A DNA stretch of 64,000 bases from an uncultured Lachnospiraceae bacterium (GCA_902765725.1 CACXAT010000008.1:1-64000), one strand, 5' to 3'. Counted from the stretch's first letter, positions 52,021-62,237 are shown. Numbers and translations are program-made. Notes: generated by a model not told the origin, from the sequence alone.

Positions 52021-55000
52021 TTACAATTTCGCGATATCCACCAGAGTCAGCTTCTCGACGGAATTGTTCTCCAGTGATGTGATCAGCGCATCGGCGGTAT
52101 CCAGTGCCGTGATCACATTCACCCCGGTCTCGATGGCAGCGCGGCGGATTACGAAGCCGTCGTGCTGGTGTTCGATTCCCTGGGGCGGTGTGTCTATGAC
52201 CAGATCGATCTTATGCCCGAGGATCAGGTCCATCAGGTTCGGGGACTCCATCTCGATCTTGTTGACCTGGCGCGCTTCGACCCCTGCTGCGCGCAGTGCC
52301 TTCCAGGTGCCGTGGGTCGAATAGATCCGGTATCCGATCTTCTCGAACCGTCTTGCGATGTCGAGGATGTCTTCCTTGTCCTCATCGCGGACGGTGATGA
52401 TCATATTCCTGTGCCTGGGCAGACGGATCCCCGCTCCGACGAAGGCCTTGTACAGTGCTTCGTCGAAGGTCTGGGCGATACCGAGGCACTCTCCCGTCGA
52501 CTTCATCTCCGGTCCCAGAGAGATGTCTGCGTCACGGATCTTCTCAAAGGAGAATACCGGCATCTTGACCGCGTAGTAGCTTGCCTCCTTCTGAAGGCCG
52601 GGCTCATATCCCAGCTCCCGGATCTTTTTGCCGAGGATCACGCTGGTCGCCAGCGGTACGATCGGGATCCCGGTGACCTTGCTGATGTAAGGCACCGTAC
52701 GGCTGGAACGCGGGTTGACTTCTATAATATACACGTCCTCGTTCTGCACGATGAACTGGATGTTCATCATACCGATCACGTGCAGATTCTGTGCCAGCTT
52801 CTCCGTGTAGGAGACGATGGTCTGCTTCACCTTCTCCGGAAGGTCTGTGGCAGGATATACGGAGATCGAATCTCCGCTGTGGATGCCGGCGCGCTCGATA
52901 TGCTCCATGATGCCGGGGATCAGAATATCGGTTCCGTCGCAGACCGCGTCGACTTCGATCTCCTTGCCGATCATGTACTTGTCGACCAGGATCGGATGCT
53001 CCTGCGCATAGCGGTTGATCTGTCCGATGTACTGATCGATATCCTCATCAGAGATCGCGATCCGCATGCCGGCTCCTCCCAGAACATAGGAGGGTCTGAC
53101 CAGCACCGGATATCCAAGCCTGGCCGCGACCTGCTTCGCCTCCTGTGCGGTAAAGACTGTGTCTCCCTTCGGCCTGTGGATGCCGCATCTGCCGAGCACC
53201 TGATCAAAGCGCTCTCTGTCTTCTGCCGCGTCTACGTCATCTGCATCCGTTCCCAGAATGCGGACTCCCATATCCATCAGTGCCTGCGTCAGCTTGATCG
53301 CAGTCTGTCCGCCAAACTGCACGACAGCGCCGTCCGGCTTCTCGGTCCGGACTACATTTTCCACGTCCTCGGGAGTCAGCGGTTCAAAATAAAGCTTGTC
53401 CGCGATATCAAAGTCGGTGGATACGGTCTCCGGATTGTTGTTGATGATGATCGTCTCATACCCGGCCTTCTGGAACGCCCAGGTACAGTGGACCGAGCAG
53501 AAGTCAAACTCGATTCCCTGGCCGATGCGGATCGGGCCCGATCCAAGGACCAGGACCTTCGGTTTTCCTGAGCCGCGGGTGAGTTTTTCATCTGCAGAGT
53601 CAGACTTCTCTCCCTCCGGATACAGGACAGCCCCTGCCTCGTTTGCCCCGTCGTAGATGGAGTAATAGTACGGTGTCTGCGCCGCGAACTCAGCCGCGCA
53701 GGTATCGACCATCTTGAAGGCAGCCTGGATCCCGTAGCCGGTGCGAAGAAGACGGATATCCTTCTCCTCCTTGCCGGTCAGCTGCGCGATCACCTGATCC
53801 GGGAACTCCAGGCGCTTGGCTTCGCGCAGAAGCTCTTCCGTAAGAGGCTCCCTGGCGAGGCGCTTCTCCATCCCGACCAGGATGGCGATCTTGTCAATAA
53901 ACCATGTATCGATCTGTGTCGCCTTGTGGATCCCGTCGATGGTAAAGCCCCGGCGCAGCGCTTCCGCGATCGCCCAGATCCTCTGGTCGTCGACTCTGCG
54001 AAGCTGTCTGTGGAGCATGGTGTCATCCAGCTGGAAGAAATCATAACTCATCAGGCTGTCCACATGCTGCTCCAGAGAGCGGATCGCCTTCATCAGGGCG
54101 CCCTCGAAGCTGGTGCAGATGCTCATGACCTCTCCGGTTGCCTTCATCTGTGTAGTCAGGTCTCTTCTTGCGGTTATAAACTTGTCAAATGGCAGCCTCG
54201 GCATCTTGACGACGCAGTAGTCCAGCATCGGTTCAAAGGACGCGTAGGTCTTGCCTGTGATCGCGTTGCGTATCTCATCCAGCGTATATCCCAGGGCGAT
54301 CTTCGCAGCGACCCTGGCGATGGGATAGCCGGTTGCCTTGGAGGCCAGCGCGGAGGATCTGGAGACTCTGGGATTGACCTCGATCACGCAGTATTCAAAT
54401 GAATCCGGCTTCAGTGCGTACTGCACGTTGCAGCCACCGGTAATGCCCAGCTCCGTGATGATATTGAGTGCGGAGGTCCGAAGCATCTGGTATTCCTTAT
54501 CTCCCAGCGTCTGGGAGGGAGCGACGACGATGGAGTCACCCGTGTGGACTCCCACCGGATCGATATTTTCCATGTTGCAGACAGTGATCACATTGCCTGC
54601 CCCGTCGCGCATCACCTCATACTCGATCTCCTTCCAGCCTGCAATGCAGCGCTCGACCAGGACCTCTCCGACTCTGGACAGACGAAGACCATTGGCCAGG
54701 ATCTCATCCAGCTCATCCTGGTTTGACGCGATGCCGCCGCCGGAGCCTCCCAGTGTATAGGCGGGGCGCAGGACCACGGGATAGCCGATGCTCCTGGCAA
54801 AGGCTTCGCCGTCTTCGATATTCTTCACGACCTTGGACGGCGCCACCGGCTCATGGATCTTTTCCATGGCTTCCTTGAACTCAAGCCTGTCCTCTGCCCT
54901 GCGGATCGTGCGGGAGGTCGTACCGATCAGTCTGACGTTATGGCTGTCGAGAAAACCTCTCTCCTCCAGCTCCATCGCCAGGTTCAGTCCTGCCTGTCCT

Positions 55001-55272
55001 CCCAGGGTCGGAAGGATGCTGTCAGGCTTCTCCTTCTCGATCACCTGCTCCACGACTTCCACGGTAAGCGGCTCGATATAGACGTGGTCCGCGATGTCCC
55101 TGTCCGTCATGATCGTGGCGGGGTTTGAATTCAGGAGCACGACTTCGACTCCCTCTTCCTTCAGGCTTCTGCAGGCCTGGGTTCCCGCATAGTCAAATTC
55201 GGCTGCCTGTCCGATCACGATCGGGCCGGAACCGATCACAAGTACTTTTTTAATATCAGGATTCTTCGGCAT
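52021..55272 (-). CDS. carB: Carbamoyl-phosphate synthase large subunit
   Basis: 1083 residues, full length. Two homologous synthetase halves are evident, each starting with a GSGPI nucleotide-binding loop (VLVIGSGPIVIGQAAEFDYA at residue 10 and VLVLGSGPIRIGQGIEFDF near 573). ATP-grasp motifs include RPAYTLGGSGGG and RPSYVLGGAGMR, and EVNPRVSRSSALASKATGYP occurs with its second-half partner EVNPRSSRTVPYISKVTGIP. The C-terminal MGS-like allosteric domain ends near ITALDTADALI. It makes carbamoyl phosphate for pyrimidines and arginine. It follows carA by 42 bases. Confidence 0.97.
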   Translation of the reverse strand: MPKNPDIKKVLVIGSGPIVIGQAAEFDYAGTQACRSLKEEGVEVVLLNSNPATIMTDRDIADHVYIEPLTVEVVEQVIEKEKPDSILPTLGGQAGLNLAMELEERGFLDSHNVRLIGTTSRTIRRAEDRLEFKEAMEKIHEPVAPSKVVKNIEDGEAFARSIGYPVVLRPAYTLGGSGGGIASNQDELDEILANGLRLSRVGEVLVERCIAGWKEIEYEVMRDGAGNVITVCNMENIDPVGVHTGDSIVVAPSQTLGDKEYQMLRTSALNIITELGITGGCNVQYALKPDSFEYCVIEVNPRVSRSSALASKATGYPIARVAAKIALGYTLDEIRNAITGKTYASFEPMLDYCVVKMPRLPFDKFITARRDLTTQMKATGEVMSICTSFEGALMKAIRSLEQHVDSLMSYDFFQLDDTMLHRQLRRVDDQRIWAIAEALRRGFTIDGIHKATQIDTWFIDKIAILVGMEKRLAREPLTEELLREAKRLEFPDQVIAQLTGKEEKDIRLLRTGYGIQAAFKMVDTCAAEFAAQTPYYYSIYDGANEAGAVLYPEGEKSDSADEKLTRGSGKPKVLVLGSGPIRIGQGIEFDFCSVHCTWAFQKAGYETIIINNNPETVSTDFDIADKLYFEPLTPEDVENVVRTEKPDGAVVQFGGQTAIKLTQALMDMGVRILGTDADDVDAAEDRERFDQVLGRCGIHRPKGDTVFTAQEAKQVAARLGYPVLVRPSYVLGGAGMRIAISDEDIDQYIGQINRYAQEHPILVDKYMIGKEIEVDAVCDGTDILIPGIMEHIERAGIHSGDSISVYPATDLPEKVKQTIVSYTEKLAQNLHVIGMMNIQFIVQNEDVYIIEVNPRSSRTVPYISKVTGIPIVPLATSVILGKKIRELGYEPGLQKEASYYAVKMPVFSFEKIRDADISLGPEMKSTGECLGIAQTFDEALYKAFVGAGIRLPRHRNMIITVRDEDKEDILDIARRFEKIGYRIYSTHGTWKALRAAGVEARQVNKIEMESPNLMDLILGHKIDLVIDTPPQGIEHQHDGFVIRRAAIETGVNVITALDTADALITSLENNSVEKLTLVDIAKL

Positions 55273-55314
55273 GTTTTTCCGATTCCTTTCTCGTGCATCT
55301 CCCGCCGCGCAGGG

Positions 55315-56484
55315 TCAGGATGCCGACTTGCTGCTCATCATCATCAGAAAACGATCAAACAGATACCCTGAATCCTGCGGACCCGGGCATGCTTCCGGAT
55401 GGAACTGCACCGTAAAGATGTTCTTATTCAGATAGACAAGGCCTTCATTGGTCCCGTCATTGACATTGGAGAAGGCGGGAACTGCCAGCTTCGGATCGAT
55501 GTGTTCCACATCCACCACATATCCGTGGTTCTGGGAGGTTATATAGACTCTCCCGGTCTTCAGATCCTTCACCGGATGGTTGCCTCCCCGGTGGCCGTAT
55601 TTCATCTTGTAGGTATCGCCGCCGGTGGCCAGCGCCATGAGCTGGTGGCCAAGGCAGATCGCAAAGATCGGGACATCGGAATCGTAGAGCTTCCGGACCT
55701 CCTCTATGATCTGCGTGCATTCCTTCGGATCGCCGGGGCCGTTGGACAGCATGATCCCATCCGGCCGGTCCTGAAGGATCTCCTCCGCGCTCGTATGAGC
55801 CGGATACACGGTGACCCTGCATCCTCTTCTCACAAGACTGCGGGCGATATTTCTCTTTGCGCCGAAGTCCAGCAGGGCGACCCTGAAATGACGGCGATGC
55901 AGTTCTCTCTGCATCTCTTCAGTCATCTCATTGCGCACTCCCACGGTCTGGGGCTGCGGAACCGAATCGCCAGAGTCGGTAAACTCATACTTTTTCGCGC
56001 AGGTGACCTTCTCGACGACCTTGCCTGTGGTATAAGCGCGGATTGAAGGCAGCAGGCTGTCGATCTGAGCCTTCGTGTATTCATTTGTTGTAATCAGACC
56101 GTTCATGGTCCCTTTTTCACGGAGAAGAATTGTTAACGCGCGGGTATCGATACCGGAGATCCCGGGAATATCGTAGCGCTGAAGAAAATTCTGAATTGTA
56201 TCTTCCGATCGGAAGTTGGAAGGGATACGGGACAGTTCCCGGACAATAAACGCATCCGGCCATGCCCTTGAGGATTCCATGTCCTCGATGCTGATACCGT
56301 AATTGCCGATCAGCGGATAGGTCATCACCAGTGCCTGTCCGGCATAGGAAGGATCCGTCAGCACCTCAAGATAGCCTGTCATGGATGTATTAAAGACGAC
56401 TTCGGATATTACCTCTCTCTGCGAACCTATGCTCTTTCCGCAGAATACTGTTCCGTCCTCCAGGACCAGATACGCATTCCCCAT
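55315..56484 (-). CDS. carA: Carbamoyl-phosphate synthase small subunit
   Basis: 389 residues. The N-terminal CPSase domain (AYLVLEDGTVFCGKSIGSQR; GYLEVLTDPSYAGQALVMTY) is followed by a class I glutamine amidotransferase with the nucleophile in IFAICLGHQLMA near residue 275 and the His/Glu pair in FTVQFHPEACPGP near 360. It supplies ammonia from glutamine to CarB through a tunnel. It is the first gene of carAB, with a strong promoter 74 bases upstream. No PyrR- or arginine-type leader structure is recognised. Confidence 0.97.
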   Translation of the reverse strand: MGNAYLVLEDGTVFCGKSIGSQREVISEVVFNTSMTGYLEVLTDPSYAGQALVMTYPLIGNYGISIEDMESSRAWPDAFIVRELSRIPSNFRSEDTIQNFLQRYDIPGISGIDTRALTILLREKGTMNGLITTNEYTKAQIDSLLPSIRAYTTGKVVEKVTCAKKYEFTDSGDSVPQPQTVGVRNEMTEEMQRELHRRHFRVALLDFGAKRNIARSLVRRGCRVTVYPAHTSAEEILQDRPDGIMLSNGPGDPKECTQIIEEVRKLYDSDVPIFAICLGHQLMALATGGDTYKMKYGHRGGNHPVKDLKTGRVYITSQNHGYVVDVEHIDPKLAVPAFSNVNDGTNEGLVYLNKNIFTVQFHPEACPGPQDSGYLFDRFLMMMSSKSAS

Positions 56485-56557
56485 TCAGTATACCTGCCTT
56501 TCATGCACCTGCATATGCGGGGGACTCCCCCCTCTGGATCGTGCCCAAATTGTGGAA

Positions 56558-56586
56558 AGTATACACGAATATGGTATAGAATGCAA
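56558..56586 (-). promoter_or_regulatory. carAB promoter
   Basis: TTGCAT (56581-56586), 17 bases, TATACT (56558-56563) on the minus strand. A GGGGGGAGTCCCCC hairpin follows in the leader near 56520-56535; no terminator-like tail is attached. Confidence 0.78.
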
Positions 56587-56588
56587 TA

Positions 56589-57422
56589 TCAGTTTCCGGA
56601 AGGCAGACTTCTGAACCAGTACGTATAGAAATCTTCAAATCCAAGAGATTCATAGAGGCGTTTGGCTCTGGTGTTGCCCTCGACCACCTGGAGATAGGCC
56701 TTTACAGCTCCAAGCTGCCGGGCTTCCCGCAGAAGTGTGGAGCAGATCGCCCTCGCATATCCTCTCTTCCAGCAGCTGGGGCTGACATAGATCGCATAGA
56801 GTCCCACCCACTCCCGGTCGCAGATGCCCAGGCCTGTGGCGACGATGCGCCCGTCCAGCTCCACCGAGGCCACGATCGTACGCTTCGGGATCGCCGCATA
56901 CATCTTGGGAACGATCCGGCGCAGCGTGGGATCAGAGGTCCCGTTCAAGGAGAAGAGCCCCCTGAGCCATTCATCGGTGACGTATGCCTTCAGCTCCACG
57001 GTGATGTCATTGTCATAGTAGACCAGGGTCGGCATGTTGAAGCGGTTCTCAAACATGTAATTGCTGCCGGTGGGCGGCATCAGATTGACATCCCTGATAT
57101 CTGTGGTCATCACCTCTGTGACATGCTTTTTCAGATATCCCCTCTCTTCGAGGAGCGCATCAAAGGAAGGATCCAGCAGCGGATGGATCTTGAAATTGGT
57201 CGGACAGTGCAGGCCCCTGTATATGTCTTCACAGTAGGCGATCTTCTCCGGCACCGGGATCGTACTCTCCCCGATCTGTTCCACCGAATTGGTACGGTAG
57301 GTGTAATTATGGGAATACCTCAGAAGCCAGCCGTCATACAGCTCGATCCTGTAGGACGGCCACGCATTGAGGGAGATCTCCTCCATGTACTTGATTTCCT
57401 GATTTCTGGCTGCAGTATTCAT
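56589..57422 (-). CDS. GNAT-family N-acetyltransferase
   Basis: 277 residues. The C-terminal half is a GNAT domain: ASVELDGRIVATGLGICDRE for strands 2-4, the acetyl-CoA pyrophosphate loop SPSCWKRGYARAICSTLLRE near residue 212, and VEGNTRAKRLYESLGFED near 250. The N-terminal half (LNAWPSYRIELYDGWLLRYS) matches the tandem-GNAT arrangement seen in acetyltransferases of Firmicutes. The substrate is unknown. It is last in the GH3-HAD-methyltransferase-GNAT series, 30 bases after the methyltransferase gene. Confidence 0.88.
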   Translation of the reverse strand: MNTAARNQEIKYMEEISLNAWPSYRIELYDGWLLRYSHNYTYRTNSVEQIGESTIPVPEKIAYCEDIYRGLHCPTNFKIHPLLDPSFDALLEERGYLKKHVTEVMTTDIRDVNLMPPTGSNYMFENRFNMPTLVYYDNDITVELKAYVTDEWLRGLFSLNGTSDPTLRRIVPKMYAAIPKRTIVASVELDGRIVATGLGICDREWVGLYAIYVSPSCWKRGYARAICSTLLREARQLGAVKAYLQVVEGNTRAKRLYESLGFEDFYTYWFRSLPSGN

Positions 57423-57452
57423 ATTTCTCTCACTTACATCAGTGCAGTCTGT

Positions 57453-58337
57453 TCAGTCACTCCACCATCTGCCGGCTGCCCCGCAGGGAAGCACCAGATG
57501 TGTATCTGTCACAGGAAGGCCTACCTCCCCGGATTCCACATGTCCGCCGAATCTGGAACCAACTTCCACCTGGATCAGATAGGTCAGGACCGCGGGCGCA
57601 AGGCCCGTGGTGTATGAATTGATCAGGAAGAACAGCGGCTTCTCACTCAGCAGCTTCGCCGTCAGAGCCACGAACTCATGGATGTTGTCTTCCATCCTCC
57701 ACAGCTCCCCCTTCGGGCCCCTGCCATAGGAAGGCGGATCCATGATGATGCCGTCATAATGATTCCCTCTGCGGATCTCCCGCTCGACGAATTTCCTGCA
57801 GTCATCCACAAGCCAGCGGACCGGGGCGTCTCCCAGCCCGGAGGAAACAGCGTTCTCTTTGGCCCAGTTCACCATGCCCTTTGAGGCATCCACATGGGTC
57901 ACGCTGGCACCGGCGGATGCGGCGGCAAGCGTTGCCCCTCCGGTGTAGGCAAACAGGTTCAGTACCTTGATCTGCCTTCCGGACTTTACCGCTGAGCGGA
58001 TCTTCCCGGAAAACCATTCCCAGTTGACCGCCTGCTCCGGAAAGAGCCCGGTGTGCTTGAAGGAGAAGGGCTTCAGATGGAAGGTCAGTTCCTTCCCGCC
58101 CAGAGAATAACCGATGGTCCACTGCTTCGGCAGATCAATGAACTCCCAGTCTCCGCCTCCGGAGGAAGACCTGTGGTAGCGGGCATTGATCCTGCGCCAC
58201 TTCGGATCCTTTCTGGGAGTATTCCAGATCACCTGCGGATCAGGCCGCACGAGAATATAGTCCCCCCAGCGCTCCAGCTTCTCACCGCCCGAGGTGTCGA
58301 TTACTTCATAGTCTTTCCAGTTCTGTGCAAGAAACAT
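57453..58337 (-). CDS. Class I SAM-dependent methyltransferase, RlmI/RlmK-like
   Basis: 294 residues. SAM-binding motif I is VLNLFAYTGGATLAAASAGA near residue 132 and the catalytic-type motif is IIMDPPSYGRGPKGE near 205. These fit the COG1092 group that methylates 23S rRNA bases, but the PUA domain found at the N-terminus of RlmI is not seen, so the chain is shorter. It begins one base after the HAD gene stop. The target is inferred only from family. Confidence 0.85.
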   Translation of the reverse strand: MFLAQNWKDYEVIDTSGGEKLERWGDYILVRPDPQVIWNTPRKDPKWRRINARYHRSSSGGGDWEFIDLPKQWTIGYSLGGKELTFHLKPFSFKHTGLFPEQAVNWEWFSGKIRSAVKSGRQIKVLNLFAYTGGATLAAASAGASVTHVDASKGMVNWAKENAVSSGLGDAPVRWLVDDCRKFVEREIRRGNHYDGIIMDPPSYGRGPKGELWRMEDNIHEFVALTAKLLSEKPLFFLINSYTTGLAPAVLTYLIQVEVGSRFGGHVESGEVGLPVTDTHLVLPCGAAGRWWSD

Positions 58338-58338
58338 A

Positions 58339-59025
58339 TCAATCCTTCCCTGTTATACATGCCACGGTCTCCGGCAGCTGCGCAAATGAACTGATCCGCG
58401 CAGTTACGCCTTCCATTCCGTCCACATTGCCGAATCCATATCCGGCAAATATAAAATCGATGCCCGCCTGCATGCTGGCCTGCAGATCCCCGGCCGTATC
58501 TCCGACATAGACCGCGTAATCCAGTTCATTTCTGTCGGCACACAGCCTGATGTTATATCCCTTTTCCCTGCGCGTATCCTCGTAGCACAGATAATCCAGG
58601 ATCAGGTCCTGGGCCCCTGCTGCATGGAGAAAATCCTCGATATAGCCCTTCTGGCAGTTGCTGACGATGTACAGAAGCCAGCCCTCCTCCTTCAGTCTTC
58701 GAAGCGTCTCCACCACCTCAGGATAGATGTTTCCGGGATGGTCCCACATGTACTCGATCTCATAGCGCATCGCCCCGTCCAGGACCTCATACTTCCGGTC
58801 TTCCGGCAGATAGCTGTAGATGATATCCGCAATCTCCGGCATGGTCTTGCCAAGGCATCCCTCCATCTCCGGGTAGGATATCTGTCTCGTCACGTCCGGT
58901 ATATCCCGTCCGTAGGCATTCCACGAGTCCGTGATCACCCGGACGGCGTCCCACAGTGTCCCGTCCACATCGAGGATGATCCCTCTGCGCGGCCTTCCGG
59001 CCGCCTGGTTCTTATTGTCTGTCAT
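58339..59025 (-). CDS. HAD-superfamily hydrolase
   Basis: 228 residues. Motif I is ILDVDGTLWDA near residue 18, motif II VSNCQKGYIEDFLHAAG, the Lys of motif III lies in REKGYNI, and motif IV is YVGDTAGDLQASMQAGIDFI near 173. The helical cap of phosphoglycolate phosphatase type lies between motifs I and II. It likely dephosphorylates a small sugar phosphate. It starts eight bases after the GH3 gene, suggesting a role with sugar metabolism. Confidence 0.88.
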   Translation of the reverse strand: MTDNKNQAAGRPRRGIILDVDGTLWDAVRVITDSWNAYGRDIPDVTRQISYPEMEGCLGKTMPEIADIIYSYLPEDRKYEVLDGAMRYEIEYMWDHPGNIYPEVVETLRRLKEEGWLLYIVSNCQKGYIEDFLHAAGAQDLILDYLCYEDTRREKGYNIRLCADRNELDYAVYVGDTAGDLQASMQAGIDFIFAGYGFGNVDGMEGVTARISSFAQLPETVACITGKD

Positions 59026-59033
59026 CTTATACC

Positions 59034-62000
59034 TCAGTCAGCGAGCAGGCCCAGCTGCCGATCTTCGTCCGGACCGTCCTTCGTGATCCGCACACAGTTC
59101 AGCTTCACGCCGTTCTGTCCGAAATGGAGCCTGAAAACATTGCTCTTTGTTGTCACCTTGAAGCGCACACGCTTCACGGCAGTCCGGCCCTGGGTACCAT
59201 TCCATACCATGGTCGCCACCGGAATGAATGTAAAGAAAAAGGATACCGGGACCTGGGCCAGCAGTCCGGCGCTGCAGATCCCCTCAAATGAAAATGTGTA
59301 ATGCTCCCCCGGCTCCAGAGAGAATCCCAGCAGTACGTCTTCTCCTCTCTCACAGGACAGGCCTGACAGATCATAGACAAGCCCCTCGGACGGAACTTCT
59401 GTAAACTCTACCTGAGCGACTGCATCCAGCTTCTCGCCCTCCGGCGCATTCTCCACCACAACCGTGGTACCCTGCCCCATGAGGCGGGCCATCGCTTCGC
59501 TCTTCATGGCGAAACGGCAGATATTCGCGGCGCACCGCTGCAGCTCCGCCCTGGTAAGACGGTTCTCCTCCATGGCATCCAGTGTCGTTCCCCTGAAGCG
59601 GGGATCCCTGGCAATGCCGCGCTCTTTCGCCGTCACGGCATCCACCGCCCTGCCGCGGATGTCCTCACATTCATCCATCCAGACGCCGTCTTTTCCCGCG
59701 TCCGGAACCACCATATATATATCGTTCTGGGCCTGGACGATCGGGCTGAAATCATGTATGTGCCCGCTCATCAGATCCTCCATCAGCCCGTTCTCATCCA
59801 CTGCCTCAGGCTGCCCGCAGTCATCTGCGTCCACGCCGTCCAGTCTGGCCGCGATCACATCGGCCGGGCTGAAGGAAGCCCACCAGTCTGTCATCACGAT
59901 CCCGTCGAAGCCCCACTCTTCCCTGAGGATCGTAGTCGTCAGGTCGTAAAGCGATGATGTATGGACCCCGTTCAGAATGCCGTAAGATGTCATGATGGCA
60001 TCCGCCCGGCCTTCTCTGACAGCGATCTCAAATCCGCGCAGATAGATCTCCCTGAGCGCCCGCTCGGACACGACACTGTCCAGACTGTGCCTTCCCTGTT
60101 CCCGGTTATTGGCCGCAAAGTGCTTCAGCACGCCTGTCACTCCATGCTCGTGAAGACCCTCCAGCTGCGCGCAGGCCATGCGGCCGGTCAGATAGGGATC
60201 CTCCGAGAAATACTCGAAGTTGCGGCCGTTCAGGGGATGCCTGTGAATATTGATCCCCGGCCCCAGCAGACAGTCAACACGGTTCTTCACCATCTCCAGG
60301 CCCAGGTAGGAAAACAGCTCCCTGTTCAGCCTGGTATCAAAGGTGCAGGCCAGCAGAGTCCCGCAAGGAAGCGAGAAAGCGTGATCACCGCAGTCCAGCC
60401 TCATTCCGCTCGGACCGTCATCGCAGCACAGCACCGGGATCCCTCTCCTGCGAAGCTCCTCGCTGACGCCTCCAAAAGCGGCAGCGGTCCCGGGCGTGAC
60501 GAGGGGACTTCCCATCCCCTCTCCCCGCACGATCTGAGCCAGCTCGATATCTGTCAGCTGCCCGATGAATTCCTCCATGGTGCAGCGCTGCTCCAGCACA
60601 TCCTGCAGCTTCAGGTCCGCGACCTCATAGGGCGTCTCAAAGGGAAGATTCTCATATCTCCTCTTCCCGTTCTCGATGGAGCGCAGCGGCGCGTCTTCGT
60701 ACCCGATGCGGAGCACCGGATCGGCGAGAGGATCGTCCCTCCTGGGAAGGGCAGCTGCTTCTTCAGTCTCACCCCTCTCAGAGGCAAGATCCTGGGCGGC
60801 CGCGGCCGCGATATCCTCCGCATCGGGACCTTCGATATAGGAGGCGACGTCCGGCCCGTCATCGGGTCCGCAGTTCATCACCATCCTCCTGAAGGCAGTG
60901 ACCGGAGCGCAGGCTTCTTCCTCCTGCTCGATCGGCCAGTTCCCTGAGATGGTAAACGCGCCTTTCTCAGCGGTGACGCATACCGCGTCCCGCACATTTT
61001 CACCGACATACAGATCATAACGTCCCGGCTCCAGGACCCAGCAGGATGGATCGGAAGTCGCGCCTGAATCATCGTAGGACGCGAATCTTCTGACCGGGAT
61101 ATGGAAGGAGAGCGTCTGTGACTGTGAGGGCTGGAGAAGCTCTGTCTTGCCGAAATCCACCAGGATACGGGCCGGCTTGCCCAGTTCCCCCTGCGGGCAT
61201 CTGGCATAGACCTGCACTACCGCTTTGCCGGCGGTATTGCCGGTGTTGGTGACTTCTGTCTCCAGGTCGATGGAGAGCCGGCTTCCGACTTCCTTCTCCT
61301 CCGCCTCCACTCTCCGGGTATTGATCTCGAAGGTGGTATAGGTCAGGCCGTAGCCAAAGGGGTACAGGACCCGGTCCCTGGCGACGGATTCAAAATAGCG
61401 GTACCCGACATAGATGTCCTCCTCATAGACATCCGTCAGACCGCTTCCGAAATTCTTCGAAGACGGATAATCACTCAGATCCTTTGCGATCGTATCAGTC
61501 AGATGGCCGGAAGGCGCAGTGCGTCCCGTCAGCACATCCACGACCCCCAGGCCTCCGACCATTCCGCCCTGCCAGACATACAGGACCGCATCCGGATCGG
61601 TCTGGGCGACAAATGACATATCGATGATGTTGCCTACATTGAGCAGTACGATCATACGCTCAAAGGAGGACCGCACCTTACGGAGCATGTCCATCTCTGT
61701 GTCAGTCAGGCGCCAGGAACCCGGCATGTCCTGGTTGTCCCGGTCCTCTCCGGCTGTACGTGCGATGATGCAGACTGCGGTAGCCGAGACCCCGGCAGCC
61801 GTCCGCACGTCTTCCTCTGTCAGAGGCATCTCCTCCTGGGACCAGGGATCCTCTCCCCATCCGGCCCCTGCGACAGGCGGATTCTGATCGTTCCAGCGGT
61901 CATAGAGATGCTCGAGGGTTTCATTAACGATGATTCCCGGCTCATCCTCCAGTGCTTCACGGATCCCGATGACCTTCGAGACATTCACCATGCCTCCCGA

Positions 62001-62183
62001 GCCGGTCCCGCTCTTATAATAGGTCATCTGTCCTCTTCCGAACAAAGAGACTCTGGTGCCCTCGGCAAGAGGCAGCACCGCTTTCTCATTTCTCAGAAGA
62101 ACGATGCCCTCTGCGGCCGCCTGGCGCGCGCATCTGGTATAAGCATCCCAGTCAAGTGTACACAATCGTATGTGATCATCCAT
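59034..62183 (-). CDS. Circularly permuted GH3 beta-glycosidase
   Basis: 1049 residues with no signal peptide, so cytosolic. The domain order is reversed relative to ordinary GH3 enzymes. The alpha/beta sandwich domain comes first (AEGIVLLRNEKAVLPLAEGT, residues 25-44; LYVWQGGMVGGLGVVDVL near 205), then an Fn3-like domain (LEPGRYDLYVGENV near 400). The TIM-barrel catalytic domain follows from about residue 520, with FGPGIN-like LLGPGINIHRHPLNGRNFEY, VLKHFAANNREQGRH and the nucleophile Asp in GIVMTDWWASF near 765. Permuted GH3 enzymes are known from Ruminococcus and Butyrivibrio. It should hydrolyse imported beta-glucosides or similar oligosaccharides. Confidence 0.92.
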   Translation of the reverse strand: MDDHIRLCTLDWDAYTRCARQAAAEGIVLLRNEKAVLPLAEGTRVSLFGRGQMTYYKSGTGSGGMVNVSKVIGIREALEDEPGIIVNETLEHLYDRWNDQNPPVAGAGWGEDPWSQEEMPLTEEDVRTAAGVSATAVCIIARTAGEDRDNQDMPGSWRLTDTEMDMLRKVRSSFERMIVLLNVGNIIDMSFVAQTDPDAVLYVWQGGMVGGLGVVDVLTGRTAPSGHLTDTIAKDLSDYPSSKNFGSGLTDVYEEDIYVGYRYFESVARDRVLYPFGYGLTYTTFEINTRRVEAEEKEVGSRLSIDLETEVTNTGNTAGKAVVQVYARCPQGELGKPARILVDFGKTELLQPSQSQTLSFHIPVRRFASYDDSGATSDPSCWVLEPGRYDLYVGENVRDAVCVTAEKGAFTISGNWPIEQEEEACAPVTAFRRMVMNCGPDDGPDVASYIEGPDAEDIAAAAAQDLASERGETEEAAALPRRDDPLADPVLRIGYEDAPLRSIENGKRRYENLPFETPYEVADLKLQDVLEQRCTMEEFIGQLTDIELAQIVRGEGMGSPLVTPGTAAAFGGVSEELRRRGIPVLCCDDGPSGMRLDCGDHAFSLPCGTLLACTFDTRLNRELFSYLGLEMVKNRVDCLLGPGINIHRHPLNGRNFEYFSEDPYLTGRMACAQLEGLHEHGVTGVLKHFAANNREQGRHSLDSVVSERALREIYLRGFEIAVREGRADAIMTSYGILNGVHTSSLYDLTTTILREEWGFDGIVMTDWWASFSPADVIAARLDGVDADDCGQPEAVDENGLMEDLMSGHIHDFSPIVQAQNDIYMVVPDAGKDGVWMDECEDIRGRAVDAVTAKERGIARDPRFRGTTLDAMEENRLTRAELQRCAANICRFAMKSEAMARLMGQGTTVVVENAPEGEKLDAVAQVEFTEVPSEGLVYDLSGLSCERGEDVLLGFSLEPGEHYTFSFEGICSAGLLAQVPVSFFFTFIPVATMVWNGTQGRTAVKRVRFKVTTKSNVFRLHFGQNGVKLNCVRITKDGPDEDRQLGLLAD

Positions 62184-62237
62184 ATTCCGAACTTATTCTC
62201 CTTACAGATATGCTTGATATTATCCTGTGTTTATTAC

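Noticed and set aside
56485..56557. Pyrimidine-type attenuator before carA
   Set aside because: The leader is about 65 bases with one GC hairpin and no U tract or PyrR-like loop, so attenuation is not supported.
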